This document shows positions 44,033 to 54,036 of a DNA stretch of 64,000 nucleotides, piece after piece. The number at the start of each line of letters is the position of its first letter. The stretch's first letter is position 1. Below the pieces are notes generated by a model. It had not been told where the DNA came from and made no database searches. It was given only the letters and a program-made list of their open reading frames with translations. Both the position numbers and the translations under genes were made by a program. This stretch comes from Nitrosovibrio sp. Nv17 (GTDB taxonomy: Bacteria; Pseudomonadota; Gammaproteobacteria; Burkholderiales; Nitrosomonadaceae): contig NZ_FPIQ01000014.1 of NCBI RefSeq assembly GCF_900119085.1, positions 1 through 64,000 of the forward strand, written 5' to 3'.

Positions 44033-45730
44033 TCAGGAGCTAGCCCTCCGGATCGCCTCCCCGAGGAAAGCATCCCTGTCCTCCCCCCACACCCCGACAA
44101 CCGCCAACGCCACGTCTGCATAGCTTCGAGCGGCCGGGAAGGATTCGGCGAACGGCAGGGCGGTGGCCAGCGCTTCCCGGGCACAGGCCAGCGATCTTTC
44201 ACGGTCCGGCACGGCCTCCAGATAGAATATGCCCAGATTCACCAGCGTCCTCACCACCTCCGGCTCATAGGCCTGCGGGTGGGCCTCTGCCAGGCGGCGG
44301 TAGATCGCCAGCGCCTCTTCGTACCCCGCTGCGGCGGCAGCAAAATCGTTGCTGGCCTGCTGCAGTATTGCCAGGTTGTTCAGCGTCATCGCCACGTCCC
44401 ACGCATAGGCCTGCGGGTGGGCCTGTGCCAGGCGGCGGCGGATCACCAGCGCCTCTTCGTACCCCGCCGCGGCGGCGGCAAGGTCGTTCATGGCCTGTTG
44501 CAATAGCGCCAGATTGTTCAGCGTCTCCGCCACGTCCGGTTCATAGGCCTGCGGGTGGGTCTCTGCCAGGCGGCGGCGGATCGTCAGCGCCTCTTCGTAC
44601 CCCGCTGCGGCGCCGGCAAGATCGTTCATGGCTTTCTGCAAATTCGCCAGGTTGTTCAGCGTCGTCGCCACCTTCGGCGCGTAGGCCTGTGGGTGGGCCT
44701 GCGCCAGGCGGCGGTAGATCGCCAGCGCCTCTTCGTACCCTGCCGCGGCGGCAGTATGATCGTTGCCGGCCTGCTGCAATACCGCCAGGTTGTTCAGCGT
44801 CATCGCCACATACGGCGCGTAGACCTGCGGGTTGGCCTCTGTCAGGCGGCGATAGATCGCCAATGCCTCTTCGTACCCCGCCGCCGCGGCGGCCAAGTCG
44901 TTGTTGTCCTTCTGCAATCCCGCCAGATTGTTCAGCGTCGCCGCCACATACGGCTCGTAGGCCTGCGGGTCGGCCCGCGCCAGACGGCGGTAGTATTCCA
45001 GGGCTTCTCCATAGAGGGGAAGAGCAGCGGCGAACTGGTTGTGCTCGTGCAGAAAATACGCATAGGCAAAGGTGTTGTCGGCCGTATGGGCTGCTTCCAG
45101 GGAGCGCTGGAAGTATTCCAGGGTCTTGCCGTAGCGGTCGGACAGCGTGAAATCCACGGCGGTCAGGCGCGCCAGGATCAGGAATTCGTTGGCCTTGTCG
45201 GCCAGGCGTGCCTCATTTTCCTCCTGCCGGGCCTGCAGCATTCGCTTCCGGTCGAGCAGGGCATCCAGCTCGCTGCCCATCTCCCCCGCGTCCAGGATGG
45301 TCCGCGCCTCTGGATAACGACCCGCTTCGAAGTGCTGGCGGGCAACCCGCAGGCGCTCGGTGTTGAGCGGAATCCGGGTGAAGGTCTCGGCGAGGCGCAT
45401 CACCTCGTGCTTCAGGTCGTCGAGCTTCTTCCGCACTTCGCTGCGCTGCGCGTCCAGCCGCAGCAGGTCTATCCTGAAATCCTCGTCGTCCGGGTATCGT
45501 TCCATTTTCCCCCGGACCCTGGAAAACTGCTCGTTCAGGCCGTCCAGCTGGCCTTTCAGATCCTGATACGAAATGGAGTAGTGGTAGTTGGTGATCTTCT
45601 GCCCGCCGACGATGACGTCGCCCCCCGCGGTCACCGTGGAGCCGGCAATGGTGTTCTCGGAGTTCTCGACCCTTACTCCGTCCACCGGCTTATTTCCCGA
45701 TGCCGCGGGGATGGTCGCCGAGGATGACAT
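44033..45730 (-). CDS. TPR-repeat protein with N-terminal Gly/Asn signalling motif
   Basis: 565-aa protein. Residues 24-43 read SENTIAGSTVTAGGDVIVGG, a motif shared with the C-terminus of the upstream gene. A helical coiled-coil-like region (about 52-180) follows. Six nearly identical 46-residue TPR units (YEEALAIYRRLAEAHPQAY pattern) fill about residues 235-510. No signal peptide. The start overlaps the upstream gene by 41 bases, so the pair is translationally coupled. TPR arrays commonly serve as sensor scaffolds in NLR-like systems. I infer a sensor partner of the TIR-like protein; there is no NACHT or NB-ARC domain. Confidence 0.8.
   Translation of the reverse strand: MSSSATIPAASGNKPVDGVRVENSENTIAGSTVTAGGDVIVGGQKITNYHYSISYQDLKGQLDGLNEQFSRVRGKMERYPDDEDFRIDLLRLDAQRSEVRKKLDDLKHEVMRLAETFTRIPLNTERLRVARQHFEAGRYPEARTILDAGEMGSELDALLDRKRMLQARQEENEARLADKANEFLILARLTAVDFTLSDRYGKTLEYFQRSLEAAHTADNTFAYAYFLHEHNQFAAALPLYGEALEYYRRLARADPQAYEPYVAATLNNLAGLQKDNNDLAAAAAGYEEALAIYRRLTEANPQVYAPYVAMTLNNLAVLQQAGNDHTAAAAGYEEALAIYRRLAQAHPQAYAPKVATTLNNLANLQKAMNDLAGAAAGYEEALTIRRRLAETHPQAYEPDVAETLNNLALLQQAMNDLAAAAAGYEEALVIRRRLAQAHPQAYAWDVAMTLNNLAILQQASNDFAAAAAGYEEALAIYRRLAEAHPQAYEPEVVRTLVNLGIFYLEAVPDRERSLACAREALATALPFAESFPAARSYADVALAVVGVWGEDRDAFLGEAIRRASS
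44250..45070 (-). repeat. 138-base tandem repeat coding for TPR units
   Basis: Six consecutive units share a 138-base period; the marker GCCTCTTCG (or a close variant) occurs at 44313, 44451, 44589, 44727, 44865 and 45003. Identity between units is high at the DNA level, which implies recent expansion or gene conversion and makes copy number liable to vary between strains. Confidence 0.9.
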
Positions 45731-46337
45731 CGCCCCCGGCGTTGATGGTGTTTCCGGCTACGGTATTTTTGCTGTGGCTGACGCTGATCGTCCTGTCCCC
45801 GCCCGGCTCGGGCGGGTCGGGCCGGAACTCGATGAATCCGCCCGTCGCCAGTTTATCGAGTTGCCGGTTGAAGTGGAACTTTAGCGCATCGACGTTCTCG
45901 TAGCGGGTCGGGAAATGGCCCAGTTCCTTCAGTTTGTCCTGGAATGCCCAAAGGCTCGTCAGATCCGCTCTTTCGGCACTGCCGGTGCTAATTTTTGTGT
46001 CCTTGAAGTAGGTGAAGATGTGCGGCTTGCGGGTGGCCTGAAACTGCCCGAAGGCCGTCTCGAACTCTTCCGCGGTGTACCTGCCGACCTTGGTCGCGAA
46101 CAGCATGACGAAAAGGTCGCATTCGCGGATCGCCTTGTTGTACTCGTCCTGCAGCCGGGTCCGGGACATGGCGTCCAGAAAATCCTCCCAGACGATGAGG
46201 TCGATGAAAACACCCTTGCCGACCCAGTCCCCGTTTTTGCGACTGATGAGGATCTCGAACTGCTCCCTGTCCTCCTTCAGTTCGGAAGAAGAGGCCAGGA
46301 ACAGCTTCTTTCTCTGAAGATTCGATGCGTCGGACAT
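45690..46337 (-). CDS. TIR/DUF4062-like effector candidate with C-terminal shared motif
   Basis: 215-aa protein starting at 46337 with AGGAGAG upstream; the frame is open to 46472 without a ribosome binding site. The N-terminal 150 residues look like the TIR/DUF4062 superfamily: KKLFLASSSELKEDREQFEI, then ECDLFVMLFATKVGRY and AEEFETAFGQFQATRKPHIF. The C-terminus ends in SKNTVAGNTINAGGDVILGD, which matches the N-terminus of the downstream TPR protein at 13 of 20 positions. That architecture suggests an effector recruited by motif pairing. Enzymatic activity (for example NAD cleavage) is not demonstrated by the residues I can see. Confidence 0.7.
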   Translation of the reverse strand: MSDASNLQRKKLFLASSSELKEDREQFEILISRKNGDWVGKGVFIDLIVWEDFLDAMSRTRLQDEYNKAIRECDLFVMLFATKVGRYTAEEFETAFGQFQATRKPHIFTYFKDTKISTGSAERADLTSLWAFQDKLKELGHFPTRYENVDALKFHFNRQLDKLATGGFIEFRPDPPEPGGDRTISVSHSKNTVAGNTINAGGDVILGDHPRGIGK

Positions 46338-46507
46338 TGCCGCTCTCCTGTCGATGGCGATCGGACCGGTTGTTCCCGGCCAGACGCCGGCGTGCGCATG
46401 ACGGATGCCACCCCGGAACACGTCCAGCATCGACTCCTTTTCCTCCACGGATGCGCAGGCGCGCTCCCACACCGCCGGGAAACCCCGGGCGACGCATTCC
46501 CATCGTC

Positions 46508-46535
46508 ATTATAGGGAATATAAGGATGACTTCAA
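46508..46535 (-). promoter_or_regulatory. Sigma-70 promoter for the TIR-like/TPR pair
   Basis: On the minus strand TTGAAG (46535-46530), a 16-base spacer and a perfect TATAAT (46513-46508). Transcription would begin near 46500, leaving a leader of about 160 bases before the start at 46337. Confidence 0.6.
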
Positions 46536-46910
46536 GAAGAGATCGTGCGGATGTGCCCACACGGGGGCGGGAACGGGAAGCGCCTGTCTATGGGGAAGCG
46601 CGTAGCTATGGCGTAGTGCCGGAGAAACTCAACGACAGACAAGGATTGCAGGGATGTTCGCCGACCCTACCTGCAGGGGTGTTGCCCAGACGCCCAGACG
46701 AATTGAGGTCAGAACGGCAGCGTAGGCCCTGTTCAGGAGACCGGGCATGTACCGGGGCATGGGATCAGTGCCGTTCGGTTATCCAACCGGAGGTCAGGGA
46801 TCAGGGGAAGGAGTTCACAACCGGCAATCGTTGACATGCACACAGTACCCGCCTTGCCGATGGGGTGGGTGTGCTTTCATCCAGGTGTGGCCCACCCGGC
46901 CTGCGCCCGT
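46536..46910. other. Intergenic stretch
   Basis: About 375 bases between the promoter of the TIR-like gene and the end of the lipoprotein gene. Short open frames here have no ribosome binding site or family resemblance. Nothing else was recognised. Confidence 0.4.
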
Positions 46911-47381
46911 TCAGAGCTTGCCCGAGCCGCTGTCGTTCCAGTTCATGGAGCCGGAGTTGCGCGCCTTCTCCTGCCGCTCATCCCGCTGCTGGGCAGGGGC
47001 GTCCTGCGCAAGCTTCTCCGCCATCCTCCCATGGTACGAGGCCTGCTGGATCGTCTCTTCCATGGCCCGCTCGTACTTGTGCAGCAGCGCCGAGGTGTGC
47101 GACTGCAGATCCTGCGCACGCCTGCCGTAGATGTAGCTCTTCTCCTCGTACTGCGACAGCAGCTGCCTCTGCTCTTCCACCTTCGCCTGCAGCTTCTCGG
47201 CGCTGCTCCGGTACTGCCTCGCCAGGCGGTCGTGGTCGGCGGCCGTCCGGGCATGCTGCGCCGCCCGATCCAGATCGACGCCGTGCGCCTCGAACCCGCC
47301 CGTCTGCGCACAGGATGCGAGGAACCCAAGCATGAACGCCACTGCGATCAGTCTTCCCTTTCCTGCCGTGCCTGTCTTCAT
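46911..47381 (-). CDS. Coiled-coil lipoprotein
   Basis: 156-aa lipoprotein: signal peptide IAVAFMLGFLASC with lipobox LASC (Cys about residue 24). The mature part is one long charged helix predicted to form a coiled coil (HDRLARQYRSSAEKLQAKVE, EEQRQLLSQYEEKSYIYGRR). The tail is Ser/Gly/Asn-rich. It would sit on the periplasmic face of a membrane. The family is unnamed; similar helical lipoproteins are common. It stands alone. Confidence 0.7.
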   Translation of the reverse strand: MKTGTAGKGRLIAVAFMLGFLASCAQTGGFEAHGVDLDRAAQHARTAADHDRLARQYRSSAEKLQAKVEEQRQLLSQYEEKSYIYGRRAQDLQSHTSALLHKYERAMEETIQQASYHGRMAEKLAQDAPAQQRDERQEKARNSGSMNWNDSGSGKL

Positions 47382-47707
47382 GATGGCGATTGATCCGAAT
47401 ACAGTTGGAGTGACCTTATCCTATGCCGCTCCATCCCCCACGTATATTGGGGAAACCCCGGTTTTATGCTAAGAAAAACCCTTAGATTTCAAGGCCGGCC
47501 CTCCCATTTCCCGGGCCCGCGATGCGCGGGAGCAGGGCAAAGCGTGTGCTGCCGCACGGAATCCGGTCACGGGGGCGCCTATCTTCCAGATTGCCACCCT
47601 GCAGGAGCCCTTCCTGAAGCCATGAAACCCACGCGCCGCCCTGCCCGCCCCCTCCCCTGCGGCCTGCCCGTCCGGCGCCACGGCGCATTCTCGCTTCCTG
47701 TCATGTG
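47382..47707. other. Intergenic region with GGGG-AAA-CCCC hairpin
   Basis: 326 bases between divergent genes. GGGGAAACCCC around 47449-47459, followed by GGTTTTATGC, forms a short hairpin. The rest is GC-rich without a gene. No promoter could be fixed. Confidence 0.35.
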
Positions 47708-48241
47708 ATGCCGCCGATCGACTGGGAAAGCGTCTTCCATTTCTCGGTCCACCCCGTCGAGATGATCGTGCGGGGTACCGCCATCTACTGGTTCATATTC
47801 CTGATCTTCCGCTTCCTGCTGCGCCGCGACATCGGGGCCATCGCCGTGACGGACGTGATGCTGCTGGTCCTCATCGCGGATGCCGCCAGCAACGGCATGT
47901 CGGGCAACTATGATTCCGTCACCGACGGCTGCGTTTTGGTCGCCACCATCGCCGGATGGAACTATGCCCTGAACTGGATGAGTTTCCATTTCTCCGTCGC
48001 CCGCCGCCTGCTGCAGCCGCCTCCGCTCGCATTGGTGCGCAATGGCAAGGTTCAGCGCAGGGCCATGCGCCAGGAACTGATCACCATGGAAGAGCTGAAA
48101 TACAAGCTGCGGGAACAGGGCGTGGAAAACCTCGACGAGATCAGGATCGCCTACCTGGAAGAAGACGGGGAAATCAGCGTGCTGCAGCATGACCGCTCCC
48201 CGCCTGGACGATCGCCCGGTTCGCGCACGCCGGTTCCCTGA
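47708..48241 (+). CDS. DUF421 (YetF/YcaP-like) membrane protein
   Basis: 177-aa protein with three N-terminal membrane helices (IYWFIFLIFRFLL, AVTDVMLLVLIADAAS, CVLVATIAGWNYALNWM) and a cytoplasmic YetF-like domain (LALVRNGKVQRRAMRQELIT, MEELKYKLREQGVENLDEIR, IAYLEEDGEISVL). This is the full DUF421 layout. A GTG codon precedes the ATG and could be the start. The function of the family is uncertain. Confidence 0.85.
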   Translation: MPPIDWESVFHFSVHPVEMIVRGTAIYWFIFLIFRFLLRRDIGAIAVTDVMLLVLIADAASNGMSGNYDSVTDGCVLVATIAGWNYALNWMSFHFSVARRLLQPPPLALVRNGKVQRRAMRQELITMEELKYKLREQGVENLDEIRIAYLEEDGEISVLQHDRSPPGRSPGSRTPVP

Positions 48242-48470
48242 AAATTTCCCTTGCAGGCCTTTCCCGGCGGGGTGCACCGGATTCCCCGGTTTGTACGATG
48301 GCGTACGGAACATTGCGCGGGATTTGAGCATAGTGAGGCACACTGCCTCCCCGCGCCCGACGGCGTATGGTGCTCACGCCGATATCGGGCCCGACGCGCC
48401 TGCCGTCGATTGGAGCGCCGCTCTTCCGAACACCTGACGGCATGCGCCCTCAACCCATCGGGAATCCCAA

Positions 48471-49310
48471 ATGAACATCTACCGTGCCAGATCGACGACT
48501 CTTTCCGCTTCCCTTTTCCTGGCCATGGCCGTGATCGTCCCCCCGGCCCGCGCCGGGGACACTTCCGTCCCGCCGGCCCGGCCGGATGCCAGGCTCCCAT
48601 CGCTGGAGAGGAAACTGCAGGAGGCAAGCGCCCGATTCCTGCAGAGCAACACCCCCATGAAGCCCTTCGAGCTCTACCTGGTCGGCTTCCATCCAATGAA
48701 GGATCGCCCCGACATCCAGATGGAGGCGCACCACTACTGCCACCAGGTGAACGAGGACTTCGCGCAGTGCGTGCTGTTCGATGGCAATACCAAGGACGCC
48801 AACCTGAACGGCGTGGAATACATCATTTCGGAAAAGCTGTTCGAAACCCTGCCGGCGGAGGAAAAGAAATACTGGCACCCGCACAATGGCGAGATCCTGT
48901 CCGGGCAACTCGTGGCGCCAGGCATTCCGGAAGCGGCGGAGCGGTCGTTCATGGAGAAGCAGATGAACAGCTACGGCAAGACCTGGCACTTCTGGAACAC
49001 GGGCGGGGAGCATGCGCCCCGCGACAGGCTGCCCCTGGGCGACCCCAGCCTGGGCTGGTCCTTCAACCGGGAGGGGGAGGCCCAGCCCGGACTGATCGAG
49101 GCGCGCGACCGGAAGCTGAAAGTGGACAGCAACGAACTCCGCAGGAAACGCACCGGCCTCGAAAAAAGTGCCAGGCCCCAATCCGGGGTCGATGCCCTGA
49201 AGGACAAGTTCGATCGCTCCACGCGAGCCATCCCGGGCGTGGTGGACAAGGGAGAGGCGAAGAGCCGCAGCGATGGCGTTTCCACCGAAAGAAAGAATGA
49301 TGGAGGATAG
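48471..49310 (+). CDS. DUF1264 (oil-body-associated-like) exported protein
   Basis: 279-aa protein with a signal peptide (TLSASLFLAMAVIVPPARAG) and a DUF1264 domain from about residue 55 to 200: LYLVGFHPMKDRPDIQMEAH, HYCHQVNEDFAQCVLFDGN, GVEYIISEKLFETLPAEEKK, YWHPHNGEILSGQLVAPG and GKTWHFWNT. His-rich motifs suggest metal binding. The C-terminal 70 residues are charged and low in complexity. Role unknown. Six bases separate it from the next gene. Confidence 0.85.
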   Translation: MNIYRARSTTLSASLFLAMAVIVPPARAGDTSVPPARPDARLPSLERKLQEASARFLQSNTPMKPFELYLVGFHPMKDRPDIQMEAHHYCHQVNEDFAQCVLFDGNTKDANLNGVEYIISEKLFETLPAEEKKYWHPHNGEILSGQLVAPGIPEAAERSFMEKQMNSYGKTWHFWNTGGEHAPRDRLPLGDPSLGWSFNREGEAQPGLIEARDRKLKVDSNELRRKRTGLEKSARPQSGVDALKDKFDRSTRAIPGVVDKGEAKSRSDGVSTERKNDGG

Positions 49311-49316
49311 GAAATA

Positions 49317-49718
49317 ATGACGAATACATCGAAGGAAGCGGATCGCATCCGGCGCTCCACCGCCGCGCACCTGAATCGGAAGATAGACCGCCGGACCGAC
49401 CGCAACATCGAGCTGTACGGCGGCAGCGGAGCGGAACTCGTGCGGAAGCGCGTCGAGGAGCTGGACCGCGAATGGGACATCGAGCGGGTGCTGGAAACCA
49501 ACGCTTCGGCACTGGCCCTGACCGGCCTGCTGCTCGCCACCACGGTCGACCGCAAATGGCTGCTGCTGCCGGGAGTGGTGATGGCATTCCTGCTGCAGCA
49601 TGGCATACAGGGATGGTGTCCTCCCCTGCCCCTGTTCCGCCGTCTCGGTGTGCGCACGCGGGGAGAGATCGATCGGGAAAAATATGAATTGAAGGCGGCA
49701 GGCGGAATGCTGGAGTGA
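49317..49718 (+). CDS. DUF2892 (YgaP-like) membrane protein
   Basis: 133-aa protein. A charged N-terminal half is followed by a hydrophobic pair (ALALTGLLLATTVDRKWLLL, PGVVMAFLLQHGIQGWCPPL) and the family's closing PLFRRLGVRTRGEIDREKY. Co-transcribed with the DUF1264 gene. Confidence 0.8.
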   Translation: MTNTSKEADRIRRSTAAHLNRKIDRRTDRNIELYGGSGAELVRKRVEELDREWDIERVLETNASALALTGLLLATTVDRKWLLLPGVVMAFLLQHGIQGWCPPLPLFRRLGVRTRGEIDREKYELKAAGGMLE

Positions 49719-49852
49719 TGGGCCCGATCCGCGCGCCGCACCCGGGGGATGAAATGTCGACGGCCGCGGGGAGGCCGCTGCCGAACGGCATTTCGCCGTC
49801 GTGACAGGGCGGTTCAAAACGCATCGGCCCGGGCGATGCGGCCCGGATGCCG

Positions 49853-51118
<1,266 letters not shown>

Positions 51119-51264
51119 CTATGTGTGGCTGCAGTCGCCGCGCAGCATGCGGGCGATGGGGCGATTGAATTATGCGTGCGTTCCCTTCATCATATCGCAA
51201 AATGCCGCAGGCGCACGAATCCGGATTCTCGCATTTCAAACCCCACCCTACCCGAGGAGATTGC

Positions 51265-51654
51265 ATGACGAAACAGACGATCCATACCGACGAAGCTCCC
51301 CAGGCCATCGGCACCTATTCGCAGGCGATACGCGTCGAGGGCGGCGCCACCGTCTATCTCTCCGGCCAGATCGGCCTGGATCCGGCCACCATGCAGATGG
51401 CAAGCGGGATCGACGGGCAGATCCAGCAGGTTCTGCGGAACCTGCAGGCCGTGGCGGCGGCGAGCGGCGGCGGGCTGGGCGATATCGTCAAGCTGAACGT
51501 CTATCTCATCGATCTGGCAAATTTCCATAAGGTCAACGAAGCGATGGCGGGCTACTTCAGCCAGCCCTACCCGGCGCGCGCGGCGATCGGCGTGGCGGCG
51601 CTGCCGCGTGGCGCGCTGGTGGAGATGGATGCGGTGCTGGTACTGCAGGGGTGA
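51265..51654 (+). CDS. ridA: RidA-family enamine/imine deaminase
   Basis: 129-aa RidA protein: [16 protein letters not shown] at the N-terminus, LSGQIGLDP, and the active-site Arg in [14 protein letters not shown]. The ATG at 51265 has GGAG at short distance. RidA hydrolyses reactive enamines from PLP enzymes. It immediately precedes recG, with the stop codon inside the possible GTG start of recG. Confidence 0.92.
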   Translation: MTKQTIHTDEAPQAIGTYSQAIRVEGGATVYLSGQIGLDPATMQMASGIDGQIQQVLRNLQAVAAASGGGLGDIVKLNVYLIDLANFHKVNEAMAGYFSQPYPARAAIGVAALPRGALVEMDAVLVLQG

Positions 51655-51671
51655 AGGATGGCGGCGACGTC

Positions 51672-53753
51672 ATGCCGGACGCCGCCCCCCATTCCGGCAG
51701 CGCGAGCCTGCGGGAAAAGCTCGGCAAGCTGGGCATCGACGACGAATCCGGCCTGATCCTGCACCTGCCGCTGCGCTACGAGGACGAAACGCACCTCCAT
51801 CCGATCCACGATCTGCCCGAGGGCCGCACGGTGCAGGTCGAGGGCGTCATCACGCGCAGCGAGATCGCCTATCGTCCGCGGCGCCAGCTGGTATGCCGGG
51901 TGGAGGACGGCAGCGGCGCGCTCACCATGCGCTTTCTCAATTTCTACGGCAGCCAGGCCAGGGCATACGTCGCCGGCAGGCGGGTCCGGCTGCTGGGGGA
52001 AGCGCGCTCCGGCTTTTTCGGCATCGAGATGGTGCATCCCAGGTGCCGCATCGTCGGCGAGCAGGAACCGCTGGCGGATGCCCTGACACCGGTCTACCCG
52101 ACGACGGCGGGCCTTTCCTCGGAAACGCTGCGCAGGCTGATCCGGCAAATGCTGCAGCGGCGGGAGGACGACGGCGACCCGCAACGGCATCTCGGCGAGA
52201 CGCTGCCCGATGCCGTCCTGCAGCGCCACCAGCTCCAGGGTTTCCGGGAAAGCGTGCTGTTCCTGCACCAGCCACCCCCGGATGCACGGGTCGACTCCCT
52301 GCGGGAACGCACGCATCCCGCCTGGCGGCGGATAAAATTCGACGAATTGCTGGCCCAGCAGCTGTCGATGCGCCTGCACCATCGCCAGCGCAGGACCCAT
52401 CATGCCCCGCCGCTTCCCGCCAAAGGCAGCCTGACCGGAGCGCTGCTCGACTCCCTGCCGTTCGCGCTCACCGGGGCCCAGGAAAGGGCATACGCCGAGA
52501 TCGGCCGCGATCTCGCCGCCGACCATCCCATGCAGCGCCTGCTGCAGGGCGACGTGGGGTGCGGCAAGACCATCGTCGCCGCGCTGGCGATCTCGCAGGC
52601 GATCGAGAACGGCTACCAGGCGGCATTGATGGCCCCCACCGAGATCCTGGCGGAGCAGCACCACCGCAAGCTCACCGACTGGCTGGGTCCGCTGCTCGCC
52701 CCCCTGGACGCCGCGATCGTCCGCCTGTCCGGCGGCCAGAAGAAAAAACAGCGGCAGGCCGCGCTCGCGGCCATCGGCGAGGAGCGCGCCCTGCTGGCCG
52801 TCGGCACGCATGCGCTGTTCCAGGAAATGGTCGGGTTCGGCAGGCTGGGGCTGGCCATCATCGACGAACAGCACCGTTTCGGGGTGCACCAGCGCCTGAC
52901 GCTGAGGATGAAGGGCGCCACGGGCGGCACCATGCCGCACCAGCTGATGATGAGCGCCACGCCCATCCCGCGCACGCTCTCCATGAGCTATTACGCCGAC
53001 CTGGACGTATCGGTGATCGACGAGCTCCCCCCCGGCAGAAGCCCCGTGGCGACCCGGCTGGTGGCGGATACGCGCCGCGGCGAAATCATCGAACGCGTCC
53101 GGGAAGCCTGCCGCGAGGGGAAGCAGGCCTACTGGGTGTGTCCCCTGATCGAGGAATCGGAAGCCCTGCAGCTCAAGACGGCCATTGAAACCCACGAGAC
53201 GCTGAAGCAGGAGTTCCATGACCTGAAAATCGGCCTGGCGCACGGCCGGCTCCCGCCGCGGGAGAAGTCCGCGGTAATGGAGGCGTTCCAGCGAGGCGAG
53301 ATCCAGCTGCTGGTCGCCACCACGGTGATCGAGGTGGGAGTGGACGTGCCCAACGCCTCGCTGATGGTGATCGAGCATGCGGAACGCATGGGGCTGTCGC
53401 AACTGCACCAGCTGCGGGGGCGGGTGGGACGGGGGTCGGAGACCAGCGTGTGCATCCTGCTCTACCAGAAACCCTTGTCCGCCACGGCCCGGGAACGGCT
53501 CAGGATCATCTTCGAGCACCACGACGGCTTCGAGATCGCCCGCCGGGATCTGCAGCTGCGCGGCCCCGGCGAGTTCCTGGGCGCCCGCCAGAGCGGCGTG
53601 CCGATGCTGCGGTTCGCCGACCTGGAGCGCGACGCGGACCTGCTCGACGCCGCCCGCGCCGCCGCCGAGGAACTGCTGGGCAGCCACCCGGCATCCGCGA
53701 ACCGTCACATCCAGCGCTGGCTGGGCCGCAAGAGCGAATACCTGAGGGCATGA
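51672..53753 (+). CDS. recG: ATP-dependent DNA helicase RecG
   Basis: 693-aa helicase for fork regression and branch migration. N-terminal OB-fold wedge domain (about residues 55-150), helicase motor with Walker A LLQGDVGCGKT, DExH box IIDEQHRFG, TAT-equivalent MSATPIPRTL and motif VI QLRGRVGRG, then the TRG region. The start is uncertain: ATG 51672 is used, but GTG 51651 overlapping the ridA stop would add seven residues. Confidence 0.95.
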   Translation: MPDAAPHSGSASLREKLGKLGIDDESGLILHLPLRYEDETHLHPIHDLPEGRTVQVEGVITRSEIAYRPRRQLVCRVEDGSGALTMRFLNFYGSQARAYVAGRRVRLLGEARSGFFGIEMVHPRCRIVGEQEPLADALTPVYPTTAGLSSETLRRLIRQMLQRREDDGDPQRHLGETLPDAVLQRHQLQGFRESVLFLHQPPPDARVDSLRERTHPAWRRIKFDELLAQQLSMRLHHRQRRTHHAPPLPAKGSLTGALLDSLPFALTGAQERAYAEIGRDLAADHPMQRLLQGDVGCGKTIVAALAISQAIENGYQAALMAPTEILAEQHHRKLTDWLGPLLAPLDAAIVRLSGGQKKKQRQAALAAIGEERALLAVGTHALFQEMVGFGRLGLAIIDEQHRFGVHQRLTLRMKGATGGTMPHQLMMSATPIPRTLSMSYYADLDVSVIDELPPGRSPVATRLVADTRRGEIIERVREACREGKQAYWVCPLIEESEALQLKTAIETHETLKQEFHDLKIGLAHGRLPPREKSAVMEAFQRGEIQLLVATTVIEVGVDVPNASLMVIEHAERMGLSQLHQLRGRVGRGSETSVCILLYQKPLSATARERLRIIFEHHDGFEIARRDLQLRGPGEFLGARQSGVPMLRFADLERDADLLDAARAAAEELLGSHPASANRHIQRWLGRKSEYLRA

Positions 53754-53780
53754 ACCGGCTGCCGGCCCCGCGCGTCGAGA

Positions 53781-53809
53781 GCGACCAATTGCGGTACGGC
53801 GTGTATAAT
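53781..53809 (+). promoter_or_regulatory. Promoter candidate for the pcnB operon
   Basis: A perfect TATAAT lies at 53804-53809 in a GC-rich intergenic region. At the expected 17-base spacing the -35 is poor (GCGACC at 53781). The leader to pcnB would be about 220 bases long and contains no obvious gene. Confidence 0.45.
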
Positions 53810-54036
53810 CGGCAATCAGGCCGCCGACCGCCATCCATTGCCTTTCACGAAGATCCCGGATTCCGAACATCGCCCGCAACCCCGCCATCCATCCGGCAGG
53901 CTCCCCTGGAGGAAGCCGCACGACCTCGCACGGAGCCGGATCCGCCGCGGCAGCACGCCGTGCGTGTCCCGCATGATCCGCCTCCGGCGCTTACGGAAGG
54001 CTCGCGGCGCCCTGCCCGCGTTCCTCGACCGCCGCC

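Noticed and set aside
44250-45070. Regular 138-base direct repeats that could be mistaken for a CRISPR-like array
   Set aside because: The units are in-frame TPR codons without unique spacers, inside a clear gene.
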